Positions 16,947 through 24,093 of a stretch of DNA of 64,000 nucleotides are shown piece by piece. The notes below the pieces were generated by a model that was not told the DNA's origin, ran no database searches, and saw only the letters and a list, made by a program, of their open reading frames with translations. Position 1 is the first letter of the stretch. Each line of letters begins with the position of its first letter. The stretch covers positions 35,078-99,077 of the forward strand of contig CAZNTE010000006.1 in NCBI GenBank assembly GCA_964575895.1. The letters run 5' to 3'. A program made the position numbers and the translations under genes. This stretch comes from Gudongella sp964575895 (lineage in GTDB: Bacteria > Bacillota > Clostridia > Tissierellales > Tissierellaceae).

Positions 16947-18176
16947 TTACTCAGTCATCAATCTCTTTTCGCCTTCTAGCAGTTTTAGTGGGGCAATATC
17001 CTGGGAAAATTCCAAAGTACCCATGAATTCACCTTTCTCATCTCTAACTGCAAAATATTGTATAAGGATAAACTTATCTCCCATTTGGATCCAAAAACTC
17101 TCCGAATCCTTTTTGCCTGATTTAAAATCCTCAACTAACTTCTCAACTACATGGGCACTTTTTGGCGGGTGACAATTTGATACAGTTCTACCAATTATTG
17201 CTTTTGTCCTGGCAAAAATTCTATCTTTACCATTGGAAAAATACTTAACAATATCGTCTTTATCCACATAGGTAAAGTCTCCTGGAATGTGATTTAACAT
17301 AAGTTCTAATTCTTTAGAAGATAGTACGCCAGTCTCGAATTTCACAAATCCACTTTCAGTTATACCTTTTTCTTCTTCTTTCTTTACAACATTAACTCTC
17401 TTTAATTCCCACTCCTTTTGGGGCGGTATTAAAGTATAACCAATCTCATCAGAGCCTTCATAAACTTTTATCCATTCATCCTCAGTAAGTGTTTCTAGGC
17501 ACATTGGAAATAGTATGCTTTCTTCCTTAAAAATCATGTCTGTTATTTGAGTTATTGCAGCTTTTACTTTTGCTTCAACAATATCTTTATCTCCAGCATA
17601 CTTTATTAATGCTGTTTTAGATTCTTTTATCTTTTCCCTAATCTCATCATCTACTCCCCACATAACCTTAGGTGGGGCTGTTACCCCAGCTTTTTCAAGG
17701 AATGGGAATATTAAGTTTTCTTTTCTACTATAATGTTTATCTATATCCCATAATAAGTTTATGGATTCTATAAGCTTAAACCTGTTTTCATCTCCATCAA
17801 ATTCCATAAAATTTTCAAGATTATCCTTTAGGGAGCCTTCCATAAGTTCAGTCAAAGCCTTGTTCTCTTCCCTCATTGTATAAACTGGATGTCCTGGAAT
17901 TTCCTCTGCATGATGAATTTCCTCAATTGATCCCTTGAAAACTTCAGCATGAACATCACATAAGTACTGAATTTCTTCTATGGGTAACCCGTCTTTTACT
18001 AGCTGTACTTCCATTCTTGAAATTTCAAGAGGAGAAACACCAGCTATTACATCTGCAAATTTTTCCTTAACTTCCTCAACACTCTTCCCTGCATGTAACT
18101 CCATAATAACTTCCTTTAACTTATCTTGCCTTTCACCATCTGTCATATTCTTTCTGTTATTTATTAATTCACTCAT
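16947..18176 (-). CDS. DUF438 domain protein with hemerythrin and PAS domains
   Basis: The 409-residue cytoplasmic protein has an N-terminal DUF438 module (about 15-85, KLKEVIMELHAGKSVEEVKEKF, DGLPIEEIQYLCDVHAEVF), a hemerythrin-like four-helix region with spaced His/Glu (HPVYTMREEN, DKHYSRKENLIFPFLE, FKEESILFPM, about 96-225) and a C-terminal PAS domain (about 280-400). The family is common in anaerobes and is assumed to sense O2, NO or redox state through a di-iron site and the PAS pocket; no output domain is present. An AGGAGGGATAAG site supports the ATG. The nearby flavodiiron protein and hemerythrin fit a shared stress theme. Confidence 0.92.
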   Translation of the reverse strand: MSELINNRKNMTDGERQDKLKEVIMELHAGKSVEEVKEKFADVIAGVSPLEISRMEVQLVKDGLPIEEIQYLCDVHAEVFKGSIEEIHHAEEIPGHPVYTMREENKALTELMEGSLKDNLENFMEFDGDENRFKLIESINLLWDIDKHYSRKENLIFPFLEKAGVTAPPKVMWGVDDEIREKIKESKTALIKYAGDKDIVEAKVKAAITQITDMIFKEESILFPMCLETLTEDEWIKVYEGSDEIGYTLIPPQKEWELKRVNVVKKEEEKGITESGFVKFETGVLSSKELELMLNHIPGDFTYVDKDDIVKYFSNGKDRIFARTKAIIGRTVSNCHPPKSAHVVEKLVEDFKSGKKDSESFWIQMGDKFILIQYFAVRDEKGEFMGTLEFSQDIAPLKLLEGEKRLMTE

Positions 18177-18275
18177 CTTATCCCTCCTAAATATACTCAG
18201 TATATTATACCCTAATTCATAGTAAAATAGTCAGATTTAAAATATTTTTTATAAAGAGTCTTCTTACTAAGAAAG

Positions 18276-18309
18276 ACAAAAAAGATACCCTGTTAAAACA
18301 AGGTATCTT
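18276..18309 (-). terminator. terminator of the lipoprotein gene
   Basis: On the minus strand AAGATACC and GGTATCTT (with flanking TGTT/AACA) form a long stem followed by TTTTTTG. Confidence 0.85.
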
Positions 18310-18321
18310 CTTGTTTAATAT

Positions 18322-19302
18322 TTACTTGTATTCTCTAAGTGTCCTTACAGCTTCTTTAATATATCCATCAGCTTTTGCTAATATTCCATCATCAATAATC
18401 TTATTATTTGCTTTTAAATCCTCTAGATATAAATAAGTCATTGCTGATGTTACATAACCATCTGAAAGGATAGTTTTCTCGTATGATTCTAATACGTTAT
18501 CAAATATCACCTTATTATCATATGCAGCAATAGGAGTATTTGGGAGTCCTTTAAAATAAGCTGTTAACTTGTTTTCATATAGAACAATCAATTCCTCTTG
18601 TCTTTCACCAGATATATACCTATTTAGATAGTTTTCTGTTTTCAATATCCTATCTGCCAAACCATCAAAATCAAGATTTAAGGAACCATCCATAAATGGT
18701 GGATTTTCAGAATCTATGGATCGAATTGCTAAATACTCCTTCCACTCATCAGTTATCTTAGGATCATAGGCTCTTAAACTCTGATAGTCTATTATAGTCT
18801 CAAAAGTTCCTTCAAGAATCATTAATTTGTAATGATTAGCAAATAAGTCTTCAACAAAGTCCTTAAGCTCAGTATTTTTGATTTCTTCGACACGTTCCTT
18901 TGGGAACATAGATGAAGGTTTAGCTGCAAAATCCTTGACTATCTCCTCAAGTTCACCTTCACTGTTTAAGGTCCATAATTCGTTATTCATTTTTTCTATA
19001 TCCCTTATTAATGCCATTTCCAACTGAGAAATCATCTTGTTTCCTTCCAGTTGTCCAAGAACAGGTAGATTTTCATCAATAAATAGTTTTAGATCTTTTG
19101 CAGACGCCTTATCATCTTCAACCAAAACCCTAAAGTCTTCCATGATTTTTGCTTTTTCATCCTCTTCCACTTCTTCAGCAGGTTGTGTTACTGGAGGTGT
19201 AACAGGGTCTTCTTCCACAACTTCTGATTCCTTCTTGCAAGCTGAGATGCTTAGTGCCAAAACCAACACTATTATTAAATATATTAATTTATTCTTTTTC
19301 AA
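18322..19302 (-). CDS. lipoprotein of unknown function
   Basis: The 326-residue protein starts at a TTG (after GGGAGGGATTG) with a lipoprotein signal peptide: LIIVLVLALSISAC, the lipobox cysteine being about residue 22. It is followed by an acidic, Pro/Val/Glu-rich linker (25-50) and then a largely helical domain without a family motif I recognise. It would be anchored on the outer face of the cytoplasmic membrane. It is monocistronic with a strong terminator. I cannot assign a role. Confidence 0.8.
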   Translation of the reverse strand: MKKNKLIYLIIVLVLALSISACKKESEVVEEDPVTPPVTQPAEEVEEDEKAKIMEDFRVLVEDDKASAKDLKLFIDENLPVLGQLEGNKMISQLEMALIRDIEKMNNELWTLNSEGELEEIVKDFAAKPSSMFPKERVEEIKNTELKDFVEDLFANHYKLMILEGTFETIIDYQSLRAYDPKITDEWKEYLAIRSIDSENPPFMDGSLNLDFDGLADRILKTENYLNRYISGERQEELIVLYENKLTAYFKGLPNTPIAAYDNKVIFDNVLESYEKTILSDGYVTSAMTYLYLEDLKANNKIIDDGILAKADGYIKEAVRTLREYK

Positions 19303-19348
19303 AACAATCCCTCCCTACATTTATACTATCATTTTGTTTATACCCATA

Positions 19349-19377
19349 TTAAAAGACCTCAATATATAGAAGTCTTT
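19349..19377 (-). terminator. probable terminator of the radical SAM gene
   Basis: On the minus strand AAAGAC and GTCTTT (extended by a further two pairs after a mismatch) form a stem with an 8-nt A/T loop, followed by TTAATAT. The T-tract is short. Confidence 0.5.
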
Positions 19378-19386
19378 ACAGTTTGA

Positions 19387-20310
19387 TTACAATATTGAGT
19401 TTTGGCCCTGGTAAATATCTTTCTCCTTCATTACACTGTCAATCTGGGCTAATACTGATAATTTATCACCACTCCATTTTGGCTCTACTAATAGATTTTT
19501 ATCAGCATCTCCTGTTATCCTATGGATAATAAAATCCTTTGGTAAATACATTAAGCCTTCAGTAACAATTTCAACATACTCATCCTTACTTAAAATTCTA
19601 AATGGATTCCTTTCAAAATATTTATAAAGGTCAGTATCTCTTTGAATATACAAGGAGTGAAGCTTTATACCCCAAGTCATAGTATTACCTACATACTTTA
19701 TTGACTGGATTATCTCTTCCTTTGTCTCATATGGAAGTCCAATTATTAGATGTGTAACTATTCTAATGTTTTCAATCTTTAAATTAGAAATTGCCTTATC
19801 ATATATTTCTAGTGGATATCCTCGTCTAATAAACCTTGATGTTTTATCATGAATTGATTGTAATCCAAGTTCAACCCACAAAAATGTTCTTTTATTCAAT
19901 TCCGATAAATATTTCATTACTTCCTCATCCAAACAATCTGGTCTAGTGGCTATAGCCAATCCAACTACTCCTGGTATTTCAAGAGCTTCTTCATAAAGAC
20001 TCTTTAGTTTTTCAATGGGAGCATAGGTGTTAGTAAAGTTTTGAAAATATACAATGAATTTATCTGTTTTCCACTTCTTTTTAATAATACTGATTTGCTC
20101 TGAAGCTTGGTCTTTAATTGTTCCTCTTTCAGATGTAAATTCTCCTGCACCTTTTTCTCCACAAAAGATACATCCTCCAAAGCCAACTTTTCCGTCCCTA
20201 TTTGGACAGCTAAATCCTCCATCTATAGATATTTTAGCCACTTTTTCTCCAAAAACTCTTTTTAACTCAGCATTAAGAGTGTTGTATCTTTTTCCATCCA
20301 AATCTATCAC
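19387..20310 (-). CDS. TIGR01212-type radical SAM protein (YtqA/YhcC-like)
   Basis: The 307-residue protein has an atypical radical SAM cluster motif with wide spacing, C-PNRDGKVGFGGC-IFC (about residues 31-47), after KISIDGGFS, exactly as in the TIGR01212 family; the barrel follows with LGLQSIHD and HLIIGLP segments. Relatives YtqA/YhcC have been linked to tRNA modification, but this is not settled. The start is GTG 20310. The glycerate kinase gene ends 5 bp upstream, so the two are probably one transcript. Confidence 0.92.
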   Translation of the reverse strand: MIDLDGKRYNTLNAELKRVFGEKVAKISIDGGFSCPNRDGKVGFGGCIFCGEKGAGEFTSERGTIKDQASEQISIIKKKWKTDKFIVYFQNFTNTYAPIEKLKSLYEEALEIPGVVGLAIATRPDCLDEEVMKYLSELNKRTFLWVELGLQSIHDKTSRFIRRGYPLEIYDKAISNLKIENIRIVTHLIIGLPYETKEEIIQSIKYVGNTMTWGIKLHSLYIQRDTDLYKYFERNPFRILSKDEYVEIVTEGLMYLPKDFIIHRITGDADKNLLVEPKWSGDKLSVLAQIDSVMKEKDIYQGQNSIL

Positions 20311-20315
20311 TATCC

Positions 20316-21431
20316 TTATTCTACAATACTTATAATTGCACCAATCATTTTTTCCAATAATTCCTTACAATCAGGATAATACTTATCAGTATCTATTTCG
20401 TAATTGTATAGTGAATAGATGCCTGTAAAACCTTTTTGATATAATTCCTCATATCCAGCTCCTAAACTCCCAAATACTCCAACCATGGGTACATGGTTTC
20501 TTTTAGCAAGTTCTGCTAGCTTCATCATTCCCTTATGAAGTTTTATGTTACTCCTTAAAACCTCCATACCAGTAAGTACAAGGTCTGCTTCTCTTATGTC
20601 ATCTTCAATATTTGTTAAGTTTAAGAAAGCTTCTACAACTCCAATTATTTCTCCCTTTAAGAAGGCATATACTCCAGCTCCAACCCCACCACCTGCTCCA
20701 GTACCCCTTAAAGCTTCCACATCCACGCCTGTGAACTTTTCTATCTCCATTGCATAGTTTCTTAATCCCCTATCTAAGGATTGTATCATTAATGAGTTAG
20801 CTCCCTTTGTAGCTCCATATCCATATGCAATTCCTCTGACTCCTGAATACATGTTTATATAATCTGTTACTATGTGAAAGGTAGAGTCCCTTACATCTTT
20901 ACTTACCATAGAGTCATCTATTTCTCTTATGGAATATAGACCCTTCCCTGATGAGGGAACCGTATTGCCATCTTTATCTAAAAATCTATACCCCAAGGCG
21001 CTTAAAATACCTATCCCTCCATCATTGGTAGCACTTCCGTAAGTAAATATATAGAAATCCCTTATGCCTTTATCCATAGCATCCTTAATAAGCAGTCCAG
21101 TCCCATATGTGCTAGTTAATAATGGATTCTTTTCATTTTCCCCCATTAATTTAAGTCCTGATGCCTCTCTTATGTCAATAAGAGCAGATTCATTGTTTAA
21201 AACTCCATACTTTGCTTTTATCTCTCTAAAATATGGATCAACAGTATCTATATTAAGTATCTCACCACCAAAATATTTACATTGTGTTAAGGGATCGTAA
21301 CCCCTTGTAAGTGGATACTTTCTTATACTTGCATCTTCAATAATATTAAGTACACCTTTTTCCATAGTATTTGTCATTTCAATGGGATCCAAAGTTCCTC
21401 TTATTCCACTAGGTAAAATTACAACCTTCAT
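20316..21431 (-). CDS. glycerate kinase (GlxK/GarK family)
   Basis: Phosphorylates D-glycerate, most likely to 2-phosphoglycerate in this class. The 371-residue length and motifs are those of the GarK family: FTYGSATNDGGIGILSALGYRF (about 150-171), KGANSLMIQSLDRGL and TGAGAGGGVGAG-like glycine stretch GTGAGGGVGAGVYAF near 238-252. The N-terminus is normal (VVILPSGIRGTLDPIEMTN, close to the family DSFKGSLS region but with SGIRGTLD). The last point means the usual serine-rich phosphate loop is altered. It is upstream of a radical SAM gene with 5-bp spacing. Confidence 0.92.
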   Translation of the reverse strand: MKVVILPSGIRGTLDPIEMTNTMEKGVLNIIEDASIRKYPLTRGYDPLTQCKYFGGEILNIDTVDPYFREIKAKYGVLNNESALIDIREASGLKLMGENEKNPLLTSTYGTGLLIKDAMDKGIRDFYIFTYGSATNDGGIGILSALGYRFLDKDGNTVPSSGKGLYSIREIDDSMVSKDVRDSTFHIVTDYINMYSGVRGIAYGYGATKGANSLMIQSLDRGLRNYAMEIEKFTGVDVEALRGTGAGGGVGAGVYAFLKGEIIGVVEAFLNLTNIEDDIREADLVLTGMEVLRSNIKLHKGMMKLAELAKRNHVPMVGVFGSLGAGYEELYQKGFTGIYSLYNYEIDTDKYYPDCKELLEKMIGAIISIVE

Positions 21432-21461
21432 ATTATTCCCTACTTTCTTTATGTTTCTAGG

Positions 21462-21518
21462 TGAATTTTTACCCTAAAATGAAATTTTTACTCTAAAATG
21501 AAATTTTTACTCTAAAAT
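21462..21518. repeat. three tandem copies of a 19-bp unit
   Basis: GAAATTTTTACTCTAAAAT is present twice exactly (21481-21499, 21500-21518) and once with three changes (21462-21480). The array lies between the glycerate kinase start and the flavodiiron protein stop, in the glycerate kinase promoter region. Confidence 0.85.
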
Positions 21519-21521
21519 AAA

Positions 21522-21544
21522 TAGCAGGTCTTCTCGACCTGCTA
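21522..21544 (-). terminator. terminator of the flavodiiron protein gene
   Basis: TAGCAGGTC and GACCTGCTA form a 9-bp stem with a TTCTC loop; on the minus strand it is followed by TTTATTTTAG. Confidence 0.8.
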
Positions 21545-21550
21545 AAGTTA

Positions 21551-22741
21551 CTACTTAAAGGATTCTATAAATTTAACACCAAACTCCCTGCACTCTTCCT
21601 TGGCCTCTTCAGTAGGATTCCAAAGAGCTTTTATGCCATCCTGTACAATTTCAAAACCAGCTTCTTCTAATTTCTCTTGTAGTATCTTAACTGATTCACC
21701 GCTCCATCCATATGATCCAAAGGATGCTGCCTTCTTGTTCTTAAAATCCAATCCTCTTATCATATCCATTATTCCACCAGTTGCATGTTGTATACTCTTA
21801 TTCACTGTAGAAGAACCAAATAATACACCTTTTGCCTTGAATATTTCTGTTATTATATCGTTCTTATCAGTGATAGCTGCATTGTATAATTTAACCACAA
21901 CTTCTGGATCAGCTTTTCTTATTCCTTCGGCAATAGCTTCTCCCATTCGTCTTGTTCCATGCCACATGGAGTCATATATAATTGTAATTTGATTTTCTTG
22001 ATAATTGTTTGCCCATTCCAAATACTTAAGAACTATTTGAGCTGGATCATCTCTCCATATTATACCATGGGATGTTGCAATCATACTTAGTGGTAGGTTA
22101 AATCCTAAAATCTCATTTATCTTCATTGTTACTAGTTTGCTAAAAGGAGTCAGTATGTTTGCATAATATTTAATTGCCTCATTCCATAATTCACATTGGT
22201 CCACCTTGTCATTATACATAAACTCTGATGCGTAATGTTGACCAAAGGCATCATTACTGAATAGTATATTGTCACCACTCATGTATGTCATCATAGAATC
22301 TGGCCAATGAAGCATCCTAGCTTCGACAAATGTTAAAGTAGACTCTCCTATATCCAGAGTATCCCCAGTTTTAACTTCTACAAAGTTCCAATCCTCATGG
22401 TAATGACCTTCCAGTATCTTCCTTCCATTCTTGGTACAATAAACTGGTGTATTAGGGATTTCCTTAAGTAATAAAGGTAGTGTACCACTGTGGTCAACTT
22501 CACCATGTTGTGCAATTATATAGTCGATCTCATTTAGGTCAATAATCTTTTTTAAATTTGCTATATACTCATTTGCGTATGGTTCCCACACAGTATCGAT
22601 AAGTACAGTTTTTTCATCTCTTATAAGATATGAATTATAAGATGTTCCTTTATCAGTTGAGTACTCATCACCATGGAATCTCCTTAATTCCCAGTCAATC
22701 TTTCCTACCCATGTTACCTTGTCCGTCATTTTAAAGCTCAT
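21551..22741 (-). CDS. fprA: flavodiiron protein (A-type flavoprotein, O2/NO reductase)
   Basis: Four-electron reduction of O2 to water and/or reduction of NO, a main oxygen defence in anaerobes. The 396-residue class A protein has a metallo-beta-lactamase-like di-iron domain with H79-x-E81-x-D83-H84 (HGEVDH) and further ligands (H at about 147, D at about 166), then a flavodoxin domain from about 250 (IIYDSMWHGTRRM) that binds FMN. All six usual ligand positions appear kept. The start follows AAGGAGGG. It is transcribed divergently from a hemerythrin gene 83 bp away; no rubredoxin is fused or adjacent. Confidence 0.95.
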   Translation of the reverse strand: MSFKMTDKVTWVGKIDWELRRFHGDEYSTDKGTSYNSYLIRDEKTVLIDTVWEPYANEYIANLKKIIDLNEIDYIIAQHGEVDHSGTLPLLLKEIPNTPVYCTKNGRKILEGHYHEDWNFVEVKTGDTLDIGESTLTFVEARMLHWPDSMMTYMSGDNILFSNDAFGQHYASEFMYNDKVDQCELWNEAIKYYANILTPFSKLVTMKINEILGFNLPLSMIATSHGIIWRDDPAQIVLKYLEWANNYQENQITIIYDSMWHGTRRMGEAIAEGIRKADPEVVVKLYNAAITDKNDIITEIFKAKGVLFGSSTVNKSIQHATGGIMDMIRGLDFKNKKAASFGSYGWSGESVKILQEKLEEAGFEIVQDGIKALWNPTEEAKEECREFGVKFIESFK

Positions 22742-22768
22742 TTAAAACCCTCCTTTATTTTTTATGTT

Positions 22769-22794
22769 ATTCTTCCCATAATTTGGGTAAGATT
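22769..22794. promoter_or_regulatory. imperfect inverted repeat between fprA and hemerythrin genes
   Basis: ATTCTTCCCA and TGGGTAAGATT are near-perfect inverted arms (one inserted base) around ATAATT, midway in the 83-bp divergent promoter region. It could be a shared operator; the cognate regulator is not known. Confidence 0.4.
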
Positions 22795-22824
22795 AAAACC
22801 AGTATAATTAATTGAGGTGATATT

Positions 22825-23382
22825 ATGAAGTCCATAGATATTATGGTTGAAGAACACCAAAATATCAGACGTATGCTAAATGTTATTAGAGAAGTATCTT
22901 ACAGGGTGATGACTAAAGGTGAATACGAAGTTGAAGATTTTTATCTAGCCATTGATTTTGTAAGAAATTATGCCGATAAACTTCATCATGGAAAAGAAGA
23001 GGATATCCTCTTTGAAGCCATGAACAAGCAAATCGAAAAACTAGCTAAATCAGGTGCAATAACAGGTATGTATATAGAACATGATCAAGGCAGATTATTC
23101 ATTGCGAATCTTGAAAATGGTCTTAATAATTTTAAGGAAGGCAATGATAAAGCCCGCCTGGATATTATTGCAAATGCTATAGCATATGCAGATCTGTTAA
23201 ATAGACATATTGAAAAAGAAAATACTGCCCTTTACAAATTTGCAGAAAATATGCTACCTGATGAAATCAAGGAATCCATTGATTTAGATTGCCATAAGAT
23301 TGAATTAGAAGCAACTAATAATGGTATCCAAGCAAGGCACTTAAATATATTAAAGATATTAGAAGATAAGTATCTTGTATAG
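22825..23382 (+). CDS. hemerythrin domain-containing protein
   Basis: The 185-residue, all-helical cytoplasmic protein has the di-iron ligand pattern of hemerythrin HHE proteins: H11 in EEHQNIRRML, H54/H55 and E58-E59 in HHGKEEDILF, H86 in IEHDQGRLF, H128 and E132 in RHIEKENTALY. It probably binds O2 or repairs/buffers iron under NO or oxygen stress. The ATG follows GAGGTGAT. It is divergent from the flavodiiron protein gene and ends at a terminator shared with the Fnr-like gene, in keeping with a small oxygen/NO defence locus. Confidence 0.92.
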   Translation: MKSIDIMVEEHQNIRRMLNVIREVSYRVMTKGEYEVEDFYLAIDFVRNYADKLHHGKEEDILFEAMNKQIEKLAKSGAITGMYIEHDQGRLFIANLENGLNNFKEGNDKARLDIIANAIAYADLLNRHIEKENTALYKFAENMLPDEIKESIDLDCHKIELEATNNGIQARHLNILKILEDKYLV

Positions 23383-23386
23383 TCTT

Positions 23387-23406
23387 AAAGCCTAGAAATA
23401 GGCTTT
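23387..23406. terminator. bidirectional terminator
   Basis: AAAGCCTA and TAGGCTTT pair around GAAA, followed on the plus strand by ATTCTATTTCTTTT. It ends the hemerythrin transcript and touches the stop of the convergent Fnr-like gene. Confidence 0.75.
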
Positions 23407-24082
23407 ATTCTATTTCTTTTAACCCCTCTTCATTGAGAATATGAATTTGCCTGTGACCTTTCAATTTTATAAATCCATTTTCCTGAAAATAAGTTAACTT
23501 TCTACTTAATGTCTCCTGACTCATTCCTAATAATGATGCCCAGTCACCTTTGGTCATTACTAAGTTAACTATCCCACCATCTTGAAGATCTAAAATACTC
23601 TTTGCTATTCTTCTCTCCACAGAACTTAGGCTAATGTCTTCTACCAGAGTTTCGGCTTTTTCAAGTCTTTTGCTTAACTCCTCTAAAATTTTAAATGATA
23701 TGGAAGGATACCTCCCCATTAAAGATTTGATATCCTTGCCATCTATCTTACACATTATTGTGTTTTCAGTTGCAATCGCACTATCTGTTGAAGCTTTATC
23801 ATTAAAAAGGGTTAGCTCACCCATAAACTGTCCAGGACCTAAGACCCTTAAAATTTGTTCTTTCCCCGCTTCATTTGTCCTTGTTATTTTAACCCTGCCC
23901 TTATGAATTACATAAAGACTATCTGTTCTTTCTCCAGCCCAATAGATAATTTCACCTTTAGAAACAATTTTTTCATTTGTAATTAAGGCAATTTCAATCA
24001 TTTCATCCTTTGAAAGATTGCTAAATATAGGAACTAGTTCTATACAGTTTCTACCATCTCTTTGGTGACAATTGCAATTCAT
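23405..24082 (-). CDS. Crp/Fnr family regulator with N-terminal cysteines
   Basis: The 225-residue protein has a cyclic-nucleotide-type beta-barrel (about 20-140) and a C-terminal winged helix (about 155-222, VMTKGDWASLLGMSQETLSRKLTYFQENGFI shown in its key parts). The N-terminus MNCNCHQRDGRNC holds Cys3, Cys5 and Cys13, and a further Cys111 lies in the barrel; the layout recalls the 3+1 cysteine pattern of FNR, though with different spacing. It may sense oxygen, redox or metal. It is the last gene of an operon with a metal chaperone and a P1B-ATPase, so control of metal export, including its own operon, is likely. Confidence 0.9.
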   Translation of the reverse strand: MNCNCHQRDGRNCIELVPIFSNLSKDEMIEIALITNEKIVSKGEIIYWAGERTDSLYVIHKGRVKITRTNEAGKEQILRVLGPGQFMGELTLFNDKASTDSAIATENTIMCKIDGKDIKSLMGRYPSISFKILEELSKRLEKAETLVEDISLSSVERRIAKSILDLQDGGIVNLVMTKGDWASLLGMSQETLSRKLTYFQENGFIKLKGHRQIHILNEEGLKEIE

Positions 24083-24093
24083 ATAATTTCTCC

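Noticed and set aside
21462..21518. Possible short CRISPR-like array
   Set aside because: The 19-bp units are directly contiguous with no spacers and no cas genes are near.
21600..21992. 130-residue plus-strand open frame in the flavodiiron protein gene
   Set aside because: Shadow of the conserved flavodoxin domain; no ribosome site and no homology visible.
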